DNA of 64,000 nucleotides from DASRDR01 sp044867785 (GTDB lineage Bacteria; Methylomirabilota; Methylomirabilia; Rokubacteriales; DASRDR01), in the NCBI GenBank assembly GCA_044867785.1, contig JBIOVM010000116.1:62001-126000 (forward strand). Reading direction: 5' to 3'. Numbering within the stretch: position 1 is the stretch's first letter; every line of letters begins with the position of its first letter. Under the pieces are notes generated by a model that saw nothing but the letters and a program-made list of their open reading frames with translations, was not told the origin of the DNA and did not search any database. A program made the translations under genes and the position numbers. This document shows, piece after piece, positions 37,729 through 48,684 of the stretch.

Positions 37729-38670
37729 TCACGGGACGATGCGGGTGCCGCCGCGGCCGTCGAGGGCGGCGGGGAGCCCGGCAAGGGACGTGACGATCGC
37801 CTCGCGGCCTCCCGCTTCCACGAACTCGATCGCCGCCTCGATCTTGGGGCCCATCGACGCGGCGGGAAACTCCCCCGCGGCGAGGAGGGCGCGCGCGTCC
37901 GCGAGCGAAAGACGCTCGATCCCGATCGAACGGGTGCGGTGCCCGACCTCCGCGCGGTCCACGTCGGTGACGAAGGTGAGCCGGTCGGCCCCGAGGAGCG
38001 TGCCCAGGAGCGCGGCCGTCGCCTCCTCCTGGAGCAGGACCTCGAGGCCGCGATGACCGAGGGGCGTGCTCGCCACCGGGACGCCCCCGCCGCCCCCCGC
38101 GATGACGACGACGCCGGCCTCGACCAGCCGCCGGATCGCGGGCACCTCGAGGATCTCCCGTGGCCGGGGGGACGGCACGACGCGCCGGCGGGTGGCGCCG
38201 CTCCCGGTGAAATTCCAGCCGCGCTCGCGCCCCAGCCGCCGCGCCTGAGCGATCGAGTAGCGCGGCCCGACCGGTCGGCTCGGCCGGTCGAACGCCGGAT
38301 CGTCCGGGTCGACGCGAACGCGGGTCACGACCACGGCGGTCGGCACGTCGACGTTCCGGTTGCGGCACAGATTGCCCAGGGCCTGTTGGATCGCGTACCC
38401 CGCGGCTCCCTGGCTCCCGGCCCGCTGGACGTCGAGCGGGAGCGGCGACACGGTCTCGCGGCCGGGCGCCGCCGGGGCGAGCTCCGGTGGCAGGCCGCTG
38501 CCGTGGACCAGGACCGGGCGCAGCCCCGCGGCGAGGACGTCGGCGAGTGGCGGCAGAGTGCGGCCGAGCGCACGGAGCCACGCCTCGGCGCCGGCGGCGC
38601 CGTTCGCCTCGCGGAGCGCGCGGCCCCCCAGGGCGACGACGAGGCGGCGCGGATCCCGCGGCCCGGTCAC
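37729..38670 (-). CDS. Carbamate kinase-like protein with altered active-site motifs
   Basis: 313 aa, the usual ArcC length, GTG start. Family blocks present: LPLDVQRAGSQGAAGY, TRVRVDPDDPAF, VPSPRPREI, IAGGGGGVPV, VTDVDRAE, ASMGPKIEAA and C-terminal GTRIV. Altered: GGNA reads GGRA (residues 15-18), HGNGPQVG reads HGSGLPPE (56-63), and the catalytic DKD stretch reads QEEATAALL. The fold is retained but carbamoyl-phosphate chemistry is doubtful; it may be a divergent amino-acid kinase. It is divergent from the DNA ligase and followed by no arc genes. Confidence 0.72.
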   Translation of the reverse strand: MTGPRDPRRLVVALGGRALREANGAAGAEAWLRALGRTLPPLADVLAAGLRPVLVHGSGLPPELAPAAPGRETVSPLPLDVQRAGSQGAAGYAIQQALGNLCRNRNVDVPTAVVVTRVRVDPDDPAFDRPSRPVGPRYSIAQARRLGRERGWNFTGSGATRRRVVPSPRPREILEVPAIRRLVEAGVVVIAGGGGGVPVASTPLGHRGLEVLLQEEATAALLGTLLGADRLTFVTDVDRAEVGHRTRSIGIERLSLADARALLAAGEFPAASMGPKIEAAIEFVEAGGREAIVTSLAGLPAALDGRGGTRIVP

Positions 38671-38745
38671 GCGGCGGCGCGGCCACGCCCGCGCGGCACC
38701 GCGCGGGCGGCAGCGAGGAGGGGCGGAGTCACGGTCACGGGCGGC

Positions 38746-38775
38746 ATGATCCCGCCCGGTCGGCGCGAGCGTCAA
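38746..38775 (-). promoter_or_regulatory. Possible promoter of the carbamate kinase-like gene
   Basis: Minus-strand TTGACG (38770-38775) and GATCAT (38746-38751) with 18-bp spacing in the divergent region 38671-38859; the -10 is weak. Confidence 0.3.
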
Positions 38776-38859
38776 TCGGAAATGCGGGACGCGGGAGATC
38801 CGCGATGACGGCGGTGCCCCGCGGGTGTAGCCTCCGAGAGAGCCCGCACACGCGAGCCC

Positions 38860-40539
38860 ATGTCCACTCCGGACGCCCCCGACTCCCTCGACGCTTTCGC
38901 TCGCGCCCTGGAGGCGCTGCGCTCGACGCGCGCCCGCCTCGAGAAGCGGCGGGTGCTGGTCGACTACCTCCGGGCGCTGCCGGACGACGCGCTGCCGCTC
39001 GCGGTGACCTATCTCGGGGGCCGTCCGTTCCCGCGGGGCGACGGACGGACGCTGTCGGTCGGCGGCGCGACCCTGATCGCCGCGCTGCGGTCGGCGCGGC
39101 CCGAGCTGACCGACGAGACGATCGCGGCGGCGTGGCGCCGGCACGCCGACGCGAGCGACACGGCGGCCGAGCTGTGGGCCGGCGCGGGACCGGCCGCCGG
39201 GAACCCTCTCCGCCTGGCGGACGTCTCGGCCACCTTCGAGGCCCTGTCCGCCGCCCGCGGACCCCGGGCCAAGTCGGCGCTCCTCGCGGACGCGTTCCGC
39301 CGGATGGACGAGCGGGCCATCCGCGCCTTCGTCAAGGCGATGCTCGGCGAGGCGCGGGTCGGCGTGCAGGAGCAGACGCTGGAGGACGGGGTCGCCCATG
39401 CGACCGGGCAGCCGATCGAGGCCGTGCGCGCCGCCAACCGGCATCGCGCGGACCTGGGCGCCGTCGCGCTCGACGCCCGCCACGACCGGCTCGAGCCCGC
39501 CCGCTTCACGTACTTCACCCCGGTCGACCCCATGCTCGCCCAGGCGGCCGCCGACGCCGCGGACGCCGTCCGCCGACTCGGCGCGCCGCTCTGGGCCGAG
39601 GACAAGTACGACGGGATCCGCTGCCAGCTCCACAAAGTGGGCGGGGACGTCCGACTCTTCTCGCGCGATCGGCGCGATGTGACGGCGCAGTTCCCCGACG
39701 TGGTGGCCGCGTTCGCCGACATGCCCGGGCGGTATGCGCTCGACGGCGAGATCCTCGGGATGGCGGACGGGCGGGCGCTGCCCTTTCTGCGCCTCCAGCA
39801 GCGGCTGGGCCGCGTCGCCCCGACGGACGAGGTCCTGGCGGCGCACCCGGCGGCGTTCGTGGCCTTCGACTGCCTGGCGCACGAGGAGACGAGCCTCCTG
39901 GACGCGCCGCTCCGGACCCGCCGCACGACGCTGGAGGCGGTCGGGCTGCCGCCGGGACCAGTGCTGGCGCCGGTCTGGAGCGTGGCGAGCGCGGAGGCGC
40001 TCGAGGACCTGTTCCGCGCGGCTCAGGCCCGGGGCAACGAGGGCCTGATGGTCAAGGCGCCGGACTCGCCGTACGCGTCAGGCCGCCGCGGGGCGCAGTG
40101 GCTCAAGCTGAAGCGTCCGCTCGAGACGCTGGACGTCGTCGTCGTCGGGGCCGAGTGGGGCCACGGGAAGCGACGGGCCGTGCTCTCGGATCTCACGTTC
40201 GCCGTGCGCGACGAGGCGAGCGGCCAGCTGGTGACGATCGGCAAGGCGTACAACGGGCTCACCGACGCCGAGATCCGCGCGATGACCGAGCGCCTCGTCG
40301 CCCTCACCCTGGAGGACCAGGGCCACTACCGGACGGTGCGGCCCGAGATCGTCCTCGAGGTCGCCTTCAACCATCTGCAGCGCTCGAGCCGACATACCTC
40401 CGGCTATGCGCTCAGATTCCCTCGCATCGTGCGTGTCCGCCCGGACCGATCGCCCGAGAGCGCGAGCACGCTCGCCGACGTGGAGCGCCTCGCGGCGACC
40501 GTGGCCGGAGCCGGGCCGCCCGCGACCGAGCCAGCCTGA
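38860..40539 (+). CDS. ATP-dependent DNA ligase (archaeal/LigB-type, three domains)
   Basis: Seals nicks using ATP. 559 aa: N-terminal DNA-binding domain (residues 1-215), adenylation domain with TYFTPVDPMLAQ, active Lys249 in EDKYDGIRCQ, FSRDRRD, ALDGEIL (Glu297), FDCLAHE, GLMVKAP and QWLKLKR (motif V), then an OB domain. This is the archaeal Lig I-like architecture found in some bacteria, not LigD or NAD-dependent LigA. Its stop lies in a 12-bp palindrome shared with the convergent Nudix gene. Confidence 0.93.
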   Translation: MSTPDAPDSLDAFARALEALRSTRARLEKRRVLVDYLRALPDDALPLAVTYLGGRPFPRGDGRTLSVGGATLIAALRSARPELTDETIAAAWRRHADASDTAAELWAGAGPAAGNPLRLADVSATFEALSAARGPRAKSALLADAFRRMDERAIRAFVKAMLGEARVGVQEQTLEDGVAHATGQPIEAVRAANRHRADLGAVALDARHDRLEPARFTYFTPVDPMLAQAAADAADAVRRLGAPLWAEDKYDGIRCQLHKVGGDVRLFSRDRRDVTAQFPDVVAAFADMPGRYALDGEILGMADGRALPFLRLQQRLGRVAPTDEVLAAHPAAFVAFDCLAHEETSLLDAPLRTRRTTLEAVGLPPGPVLAPVWSVASAEALEDLFRAAQARGNEGLMVKAPDSPYASGRRGAQWLKLKRPLETLDVVVVGAEWGHGKRRAVLSDLTFAVRDEASGQLVTIGKAYNGLTDAEIRAMTERLVALTLEDQGHYRTVRPEIVLEVAFNHLQRSSRHTSGYALRFPRIVRVRPDRSPESASTLADVERLAATVAGAGPPATEPA

Positions 40540-40547
40540 GCGCTCAG
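40536..40547. other. 12-bp palindrome holding both convergent stop codons
   Basis: CTGAGCGCTCAG is a perfect palindrome containing the TGA stop of the DNA ligase (plus) and the TGA stop of the Nudix gene (minus). Confidence 0.6.
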
Positions 40548-41185
40548 CGCCAGGCCCACACCGGCTGCTCGAGGTCGTGGACCCGCGTGGGCCGGCCGTG
40601 CACGACCACCTCGCGCAGCTGATAGAGCACGGCGCCGGTCGGCGCGTGGATGAGGGTCGACAGAATCGGGATCTGGATCACCGGCCGGTCGCTCTCGGGG
40701 ATCGCGACGAGCCGGGGCACCCCGGGCCGGTCGAGGTCCTCGAGCGGCACCCGATGGACGCTCGCCACCTCATGCGCGTTCGGGCTCAGCGCGCCGGCCG
40801 CCGCGCTCCACATCACGACCGGCGTGATCACGTAGCCCGAGCGCGTGGCGTAGTCGTCGAGCAGGCCGAGCACGCTCTCCGGCTCGAGCCGCAGCCCGAC
40901 CTCCTCGTCGAGCTCGCGCAGCGCGGCGCGCTCCGCGGTCTCGCCCTCGTCGATCCGGCCGCCCGGGAGCGCCCACTGCGTCGCGTGCGCCCGCAGCGAC
41001 GCCGCGCGCCGGGTCAGGAGGAAGCAGGCGCGGCCGTCGTCATCGGCGAGGAGCACCGCCGCCACGGCCGCCGGGCGCCGGCCCTCGGCGGCGATCGCCC
41101 GCCGCTCGAATCCGGCGAGGTGGGCACGGGCCCGCGCTCGGAGCGTCTCGTCGAACCGCGCCGGCAGCTCGCCCACGAGGCCCAC
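40544..41185 (-). CDS. Nudix hydrolase (NudL/CoA pyrophosphatase-like)
   Basis: 213 aa, GTG start. Nudix box GGRIDEGETAERAALRELDEEVGL (split here; positions about 75-98) fits G-x5-E-x7-REUxEExGU. N-terminal FERRAIAAEGRRPAAVAAVLL and LLTRRAASLRAHATQWALPGG match the CoAse group (YeaB/NudL), which cleave CoA derivatives. Stop overlaps nothing but is convergent with the ligase at 4 bases. Confidence 0.85.
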   Translation of the reverse strand: MGLVGELPARFDETLRARARAHLAGFERRAIAAEGRRPAAVAAVLLADDDGRACFLLTRRAASLRAHATQWALPGGRIDEGETAERAALRELDEEVGLRLEPESVLGLLDDYATRSGYVITPVVMWSAAAGALSPNAHEVASVHRVPLEDLDRPGVPRLVAIPESDRPVIQIPILSTLIHAPTGAVLYQLREVVVHGRPTRVHDLEQPVWAWR

Positions 41186-41188
41186 CGG

Positions 41189-41521
41189 TCAGGCGCGCTC
41201 GCCGCCCGCCGGGCCGTAGAAGACGACCCACGTCGCGAAGTCGTGCGAGAAGTCCTCGAAGCGATGCTCCACGCCCGCCCCCGCGAAGAGCACGTCGCCG
41301 GGGCCGAACGGCACGCGCTGGCCGCCGACGAGGAACGTCCCCCGCCCGCTCGTGACCACGTAGAGCTCGTCCTGGTCGTGGGGGGTCTGGGGGTCGGCCC
41401 CCCGAGGCATGTAGTAGCGCAGCGTCATGCTGCCGTGGTGCATGAGCAGCGACGAGCGGAATCCCGGCGGAATCGGGGCGGCCTTGGCCTCCTCGACGGT
41501 GGTGCGAACCGGCTGGCTCAT
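41189..41521 (-). CDS. Cupin-domain protein
   Basis: 110-aa single-domain cupin. First cupin motif TPHDQDELYVVTSGRGTF supplies likely metal ligands, second motif GPGDVLFAGAGVEHRFEDFS supplies a His. Enzymatic role unknown. Sits 3 bases before the Nudix gene start and 37 bases after the gamma-glutamyltransferase stop. Confidence 0.82.
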   Translation of the reverse strand: MSQPVRTTVEEAKAAPIPPGFRSSLLMHHGSMTLRYYMPRGADPQTPHDQDELYVVTSGRGTFLVGGQRVPFGPGDVLFAGAGVEHRFEDFSHDFATWVVFYGPAGGERA

Positions 41522-41558
41522 GCGCGGCCTCCCTTCGGAAATGAGCGCGGCCCGGGGC

Positions 41559-43182
41559 TCAGCAGCCGAAGGCCGGCCCGTCGGCGCGCGGGTCCCCGCC
41601 CCCGAGCAGGAGCCCATCGGGGGCGACCTGGATCGCCTGGGCATGGCCCACGGTGTCGCTCCACGGCGGGAGAACGCGCACGGCGTGGCCGCGCCGCCTC
41701 AGCTCCGCGCCGACCGCATCACCCAGGCGCGCCTCCAGCGCCAGCTGGCGCGTCGGAGCGCCCCACGTCCGACCGTAGACCCAGCGCGGCGCCTCCACCG
41801 CAGCCTGGACGTCCAGCCCGAGATCCACGACGCTGGTCGTCAGCGCCACCAGGGTCTGCGGCTGCCCTTCGCCGCCCATCGTCCCCGCCACCAGGACCGG
41901 CTTCCCGTCGCGGAGGTACATGAAGGGGGTGAGCGTGTGGAAGGGGCGCTTGCCGGGCGCCAGGGCGTTCGGGTGGGCGGCGTCGAGCGTGAAGCCGGCG
42001 CCGCGGTTCTGGAGCACCACGCCGGTCTCCCCCGCGATCACGCCCGAGCCCCACTCGTGGTAGAGGCTCTGGATCAGCGAGACGCAGTTCCCGGCCGCGT
42101 CGGCGGTGACGCACGCGATCGTGTCTCCGCGGTCGATGCCCGACTCGACGGGGCCCGGCGCGGCGCGGTCCATGCCGATGCGTTGGCCACGCTCGCGGAG
42201 ATAGGTCGGGTCCAGGATCTGCCGCACGGGCACGGCACAATGCTCCGGATCGGCCAGCCAGCGGTCGCGATCGCCGAACGCCAGCTTGGTGGCTTCGACG
42301 AGGAGGTGAACGTAGTCGGCCGGCTGGCGCGCGCGGTCGGGCACGGCGACGCCGTCCAGCAAGCCCAGGACCGCGAGGGCCACCAGTCCCTGGCAGGGCG
42401 GCGGGACCGAGGCGGCGAGGCCGCCACGGTACGGCACCGTGACCGGATCGGCCCAGCGCGCGCGGTGCACCGCGAGATCCGCCGCGCGGAGCGGGCTGCC
42501 CACCGCCTCGCACGCGCGGCCGATCTCCCGGGCGAGGGCGCCCTCGTAGAAGGCGCGGCCGCCCTCGCGCGCGAGCCGGTCGAGCGTGCGGGCCAGCTGG
42601 GGCTGGGCCAGCGAGCGGCCCGCCGGGAGCGCCGTGTCACCGTCGAGATAGGTGGCGCGGAACGCGCCGAGTGCGGGATCCCGCCCGGTGAGGAGGTCTG
42701 TGGCGCCGGCGGTGACGCGCGCCTGACACGGCGAGACGGGAATGCCGTCGGCCGCGTGGCGGGTCGCCGCCTCGAGGAGGTCGCCCCAGGCGACCGCCGA
42801 GCCGAGCCGCTCCCGGCTGAATCGATGCGCGGTCCACAGGCCGTCGACGGCGCCGGGCACGGTGAGCGCGGCGAGCGGGCCCCGGGTCGGGATCTGGGCG
42901 AGGCCGTGGCCGCGGTACAGCTCCGGCGTCGCGGCCATCGCCGCCGCGCCCGCCGCCTGGAGCGCGGCGAGCCGTCGGGCTCGCCCGTCCCAGATGAGCC
43001 AGAAGCTGTCGCCGCCGAGGCCCGTCATGTGGGGATAGACGACGGCCAGCGTCGCGCCGACGGCGACCGCGGCGTCGACCGCCGTGCCGCCGCGTCGAAG
43101 CGTTTCCAGGCCGGCGATGGTCGCGAGGGGATGCGGTGAGGCGACGATCCCGCGGCGCCCGAGGGCGGCGGGCCAGCGGGTC

Positions 43183-43190
<8 letters not shown>
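41559..43190 (-). CDS. Gamma-glutamyltransferase family protein (cytoplasmic form)
   Basis: Ntn-hydrolase family, 543 aa. Seen: IVASPHPLATIAGLETLRRGG, GLGGDSFWLIWD, LTVPGAVDGLW, the self-cleavage nucleophile in RGDTIACVTAD (Thr357, after Asp356), GNCVSLIQSLYHEWGSG and GEGQPQTLV. No signal peptide is present, unlike periplasmic GGT; similar acylase-type members are common in soil bacteria. Its start overlaps the ntrX stop by 8 bases. Activity on glutathione versus acyl-amide is not decidable. Confidence 0.88.
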
Positions 43191-44574
<1,384 letters not shown>

Positions 44575-44590
44575 GGCCCCCTCGCGTCCG

Positions 44591-47014
44591 TCAGGCCAGG
44601 CCCGGCGGGCGCGGCGCCATCGCGTCGAGCGCGGAGGCCGGGACCGCCGGGGCGCTCCCGCGCAGGACCGGGAGGTCGATGACGAACCGGGTGCCCCGCG
44701 GACGGTTGTCCTCGACGCGGATCCGCCCGCCGTGGTCGGACACGATCTGGTGCACGATCGGGAGGCCGAGCCCCATCCCGGTCGTCTTCGTCGAGAAGTA
44801 CGGGAGGAACACGCGGTCCCGGAGATCGGCGGGGATCCCGGCCCCGTTGTCGCGGACCTCGACCTGGACCTGCTCCCCGGCCCCCCATCGAGCCGCGATG
44901 ACGATCTCGGTCGCGCCCGCCTCCACGGCGTTGTCCACCAGGTTCAGGACGGCCCGCTTCAGCTGGTCGCCGTCGGCGTCGATGGTCGGCAGCTCGCCGT
45001 CGAAGTCCCCACGGATGCGCACCGTCGGGTGCGTCTCGCCGTAGAGCCCGACGACGCTCTCCAAGAGGCGCGGGAGGTCGGTGGGCTTCGGGGCGAGGCT
45101 GGGCATGCGCGCAAAGCGCGAGAACTCGTCGACCAGGCGCCGGAGGCCCTCGACCTCGCCGATGATCGTCGCGGTGCACTCCTCGAGAAGGCCCCCGTCG
45201 TCGGGCAGCCGGGCCGCCAGGCGGCGCCGGAGCCGCTGGGCGGAGAGCTGGATCGGCGTGAGCGGATTCTTGATCTCGTGGGCGATCCGCTGGGCCACCT
45301 CTCGCCAGGCGGCCAGCCGCTGGGCAGCCAGGAGCTCGGTGAGGTCGTCGAAGACCAGCACGATGCCGAGGTGCTCGCCCTCGGGGCCGCCGAGCGCGGT
45401 GAGGCTCGCGAGCAGCGTGAGGTTCTTGCCGTCGAGCGGGACCTGGAGCTCGCGCTCGACCGTGCCCGCCCGCAGCCGCTCCATCCGCTGCATGAGCGTC
45501 ACCAAATCCCGGTACGGCGGCCCGCCGAACGCCACCGCGAAGTGCCGGCCGACCGTCGCGGCCGGCGCCAGGGCGAGCATCCGGCTGGCCGCCCGGTTCA
45601 CGGTCGTCACGATGCCCGCGGCGTCCGTCGACACCACGCCCGTCGCCACGGCCTCGAGCACGGTCTCGGTGTACTGGCGGCGCTCGCTGAGCTCCGCATG
45701 CTTGGACTGGAGGTCGCCGTAGGCCAGCTCCAGCTGCGCCTTCGACGACTTGAGATCCTGCGTCATCTGGTTGAACGACTCCACCAGAATGCCGACCTCG
45801 TCGTCGGCCTGGGCGGTGACCCGGTAGTCGAGGTTCCCCGCGGCCACCTCGCGCGTCCCGTGAGCCAGGAGCTGGATCGGCACGGTGATGCCGCGGGCGA
45901 GGTAGAGCCCGAACCAGGTGACCGAGAACACGATCACCAAGGTCATCAGGAGGAACAGGAGGATGTAGATGCCCTTGATCGGCTGCCGCAGGAGCTTGAG
46001 CTGCTTGTACTCCTGGAAGGCCTGGGCGATGCTGCGCACCTGCGCCTCGAGCCGCTGGGGGACGTGGATCGAGACCACCGCGGCGCCGACCACCTTCGGC
46101 GGCTCGCCCGGAGCCACCAGGGGCACCATGCCCTGGATGAGGTCGCCGGTCGAGATCTCCCGGCGCGTCGAGAGCTCCCGCCCGGCCAGGGCCATTCGGA
46201 CCTGCTCGGAGTTGACCGCCGTCTCGCGCGAGGGAATCAGGACCGGGTCGTTCACGTGGACGATCTCGAGGCCTCCCGCGCCGTACACGGCGACGCCGGC
46301 CAGGCCGAACTGCTCGGCCTGCTCCTGGAGGAACTCGATCAGCTCCTCGCGGCGGTCCTCGGCCAGCAGGCCCTCGCGCGTCAGCGTGCGAGCGACGTAC
46401 TGGCCGTGACGGACGGTCTCGTCCTGGACGCGCTCGTAGAAGGTCTGCGCCACGCGCATCGACTCGTCGAGCGGGCGCTCGACCTGAATCTGGAACCATC
46501 CTTCGATCGAGGTGTTGATGAGATTCGACGCGATCAGGAAGATCAGGATCGCCGGCGCCAGGGCGAGCGACAGGAACGCGGCGACGAGCTTGGTCTTGAA
46601 GCGAGAGCCGAGGATCTTGTGGCGCCGCTCGAACCACAGCTTCACGAGATTGCGGAACAACAGGATCAGGAGCAGCAGGAAGACGATCAGGTTCAGGTTG
46701 AAGAGCGCGATGACGACGACGTTGGACGCGACCGGGATGTCCGGCATCCGGATCCCGACCTGGACGGCCGTCGCCGCCACCAGGATGAAGAGCACGCCGG
46801 CGATGATGATGAGGTTGCGCTTGCGCTTCTCGCGATCGTCGGGGGGCCGGACGGGCGGCGCCAGACCGGGCGTCATCGACGGGCCCGGCGCCGGCGGACG
46901 CTCGGCCGGAGCGGGCCCCGGCGGGGTGATCGGACCGTTGACCGGAGGGAGACCTTCGGCCTGGGAGGGCGTCCCCTCGACGGGCGGCGGACGACGGTCG
47001 CCGAGCGCGCTCAC
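44591..47014 (-). CDS. ntrY: Membrane sensor histidine kinase NtrY
   Basis: 807 aa: three N-terminal membrane segments (about 66-90, 97-120, 137-160), a large periplasmic/extracytoplasmic sensor region, a fourth segment (about 340-370), HAMP (ARGITVPIQLLAHGTREVA), PAS (VEAVATGVVSTDAAG..), H-box AWREVAQRIAHEIKNPL and the ATPase domain (VLNLVDNAVEA, DNGAGIP, STKTTGMGLGLPI). Domain order is that of NtrY. Upstream DUF4390 and lpxC, downstream ntrX. Confidence 0.93.
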   Translation of the reverse strand: MSALGDRRPPPVEGTPSQAEGLPPVNGPITPPGPAPAERPPAPGPSMTPGLAPPVRPPDDREKRKRNLIIIAGVLFILVAATAVQVGIRMPDIPVASNVVVIALFNLNLIVFLLLLILLFRNLVKLWFERRHKILGSRFKTKLVAAFLSLALAPAILIFLIASNLINTSIEGWFQIQVERPLDESMRVAQTFYERVQDETVRHGQYVARTLTREGLLAEDRREELIEFLQEQAEQFGLAGVAVYGAGGLEIVHVNDPVLIPSRETAVNSEQVRMALAGRELSTRREISTGDLIQGMVPLVAPGEPPKVVGAAVVSIHVPQRLEAQVRSIAQAFQEYKQLKLLRQPIKGIYILLFLLMTLVIVFSVTWFGLYLARGITVPIQLLAHGTREVAAGNLDYRVTAQADDEVGILVESFNQMTQDLKSSKAQLELAYGDLQSKHAELSERRQYTETVLEAVATGVVSTDAAGIVTTVNRAASRMLALAPAATVGRHFAVAFGGPPYRDLVTLMQRMERLRAGTVERELQVPLDGKNLTLLASLTALGGPEGEHLGIVLVFDDLTELLAAQRLAAWREVAQRIAHEIKNPLTPIQLSAQRLRRRLAARLPDDGGLLEECTATIIGEVEGLRRLVDEFSRFARMPSLAPKPTDLPRLLESVVGLYGETHPTVRIRGDFDGELPTIDADGDQLKRAVLNLVDNAVEAGATEIVIAARWGAGEQVQVEVRDNGAGIPADLRDRVFLPYFSTKTTGMGLGLPIVHQIVSDHGGRIRVEDNRPRGTRFVIDLPVLRGSAPAVPASALDAMAPRPPGLA

Positions 47015-47033
47015 GAGGCGACCCGGGTTCGGC

Positions 47034-47624
47034 TCATCGCACCCGCCGGAGGGTGAGGAGCGGCGTCTGCTCCCAAGGAGTCTCCGCCCGCGACGACACG
47101 AAGGGCATGATCCGGGACACGGAAGAATCGGGCGCCCCGGAGCGGACCTCGGCCCGCACCCGTACGTAGTAGAGCTCGTCCAGGTTCAGGTGACCCATGG
47201 GCGTGACCTTGAAGCCGCGGATCTCCGACAGCACGCGCTCGGCCTCCCAGACCTCACGCGTGACGTAGGGCTCGCGCTCCTCGCCCTGGACGGGGGAGAC
47301 CCGGAACTCCTTGGTGAGGACATCGTAGACGACCTGCCGCTCGACGAGCTTCGCAACCACCCGCCGATCCACCCACCACGAGTTGTACTGCCAGAGCTCG
47401 AGCTGGAACCGCACGGTGGCCGGGATCCCGGTGCCGAGCCCCTCCACGATCCCGTCGGGCATGGCGCCCAACAGGACCAGGCTGACCAGCAAAGTGCTGT
47501 CGGAATTGGTGACAACCAGGTTCGAGATCCGGAATGGTCCTCCGGCACCCGTCGCCGGGCTCGTTGCCAGCAGGAGCCCCAGCCCGACCGCCAGGACCTC
47601 GGTCGGCCAGCGCCGCCTGGACAT
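47034..47624 (-). CDS. DUF4390 domain protein (exported)
   Basis: 196 aa with a cleavable signal peptide (TEVLAVGLGLLLATSPATGAG). The mature part contains FQLELWQYNSWWVDRR and REVWEAERVLSEIRG, typical of DUF4390, a family usually located upstream of ntrY/ntrX. Periplasmic; function unknown, perhaps a sensor partner of NtrY. Confidence 0.85.
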   Translation of the reverse strand: MSRRRWPTEVLAVGLGLLLATSPATGAGGPFRISNLVVTNSDSTLLVSLVLLGAMPDGIVEGLGTGIPATVRFQLELWQYNSWWVDRRVVAKLVERQVVYDVLTKEFRVSPVQGEEREPYVTREVWEAERVLSEIRGFKVTPMGHLNLDELYYVRVRAEVRSGAPDSSVSRIMPFVSSRAETPWEQTPLLTLRRVR

Positions 47625-47632
47625 AGCAGATC

Positions 47633-47638
47633 ATTATA
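47633..47638 (-). promoter_or_regulatory. Lone consensus -10 box upstream of DUF4390
   Basis: Minus-strand TATAAT (47633-47638), 9 bases upstream of the ATG, without a recognisable -35; a possible internal, nearly leaderless promoter for DUF4390-ntrYX. Confidence 0.25.
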
Positions 47639-47711
47639 GCGCCGGGCCTTCGGGCGGGTGCGCCGCACAGAGGCGGCGGGCAGCGGTCGGGAGGCGGCGG
47701 ATCCGCCCCTT

Positions 47712-48632
47712 TCAGTGGGTGGCGACGCGTGGGCGCCGCCGGGTCGCGCCCTCCCAGGGCGCCTCGACATGAACGGCCGGACGGCGGGGCACGGCGTCCT
47801 CCCATCGGCGCGATGCCTTCACGAGTTCCCGGACCAGGAGGTGGTTCAAGGCGTGCCCGGCATTCCGGGCGACGACGTGACCCTGCACCGAGCGGCCGAC
47901 CAGGGCGAGGTCCCCGATCACGTCGAGGATCTTGTGGCGGACGAACTCGTCCTCGAACCGGAGGGCGCCGTTTAGGATCCGCTCCTGCCCGACGACCACC
48001 GCGTTGGACAGCGACCCGCCGAGGGCCAGGCCCTGCTGGCGGAGCAGCTCGAGGTCCTTGAGGAAGCCGTACGTCCGGGCCGGCGCAAGCTCCTCGACGA
48101 AGACGCGCTCGGTCGGCACGAACGAGGCGACCTGCACGCCCACGACCGGGTGCGTGTGGTCGAGCGTGTAGCTGATGCGGAAGTCCGGAGCCGGGAGGAG
48201 CTGGATCCAGCGGTGCTCGTCGCCCACCCGCACCGGCTCGACCACGCGCAGGGGTGCGGGCCGGACCGCGACTTGCGTCTCGCGGCCCGCCGCATAGAGC
48301 AGTGCCACGAACGGCGCCGCGCTGCCATCCATGGCCGGGAGCTCCGGCCCATCGAGCTCGATCAGGAGGTTGTCGATGCCGAGGCCCCGCACGGCCGCCA
48401 GCAGGTGCTCGACCGTCTGGATCTGGATCCCGTCGGCGCCGATGGTGGTCGCGTAGTGACCGTTCAGGAGCGATTCCGGCAGCACGGGCACGGACACACG
48501 GTCGGGTCCGACGACGAAGACGACTCCATGGTCCGGAGGAGCGGGGGCCAGCGTCATGGACACGGTGACGCCGGTGTGGAGCCCCACGCCGTCGCACCGC
48601 ACCGGCTTCCGAATCGAGGTCTGGAGCTCCAT
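47712..48632 (-). CDS. lpxC: UDP-3-O-acyl-N-acetylglucosamine deacetylase
   Basis: Committed step of lipid A synthesis; zinc enzyme. 306 aa beginning ELQTSIRKPVRCDGVGLHTG; zinc ligands His76 (TVEHLLAAV), His233 and Asp237 (HKILDVIGD), and His260 (NAGHALNH). The presence of LpxC implies an LPS outer membrane. It has its own sigma-54-like promoter; DUF4390 and ntrYX follow. Confidence 0.96.
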   Translation of the reverse strand: MELQTSIRKPVRCDGVGLHTGVTVSMTLAPAPPDHGVVFVVGPDRVSVPVLPESLLNGHYATTIGADGIQIQTVEHLLAAVRGLGIDNLLIELDGPELPAMDGSAAPFVALLYAAGRETQVAVRPAPLRVVEPVRVGDEHRWIQLLPAPDFRISYTLDHTHPVVGVQVASFVPTERVFVEELAPARTYGFLKDLELLRQQGLALGGSLSNAVVVGQERILNGALRFEDEFVRHKILDVIGDLALVGRSVQGHVVARNAGHALNHLLVRELVKASRRWEDAVPRRPAVHVEAPWEGATRRRPRVATH

Positions 48633-48669
48633 CGGTCAGGGGCCCTCCGGTCCCAGGGCGCCCATTAGA

Positions 48670-48684
48670 GCAAGAGGAGTGCCA
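48670..48684 (-). promoter_or_regulatory. Sigma-54 promoter of lpxC
   Basis: Minus-strand TGGCAC (48679-48684), 5 bases, TTGC (48670-48673): exact -24/-12 consensus. It ends 37 bases before the lpxC ATG. The rest of 48633-48831 has only an imperfect palindrome (TGTTACG...CGAAACA, 48810-48827). Confidence 0.6.
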
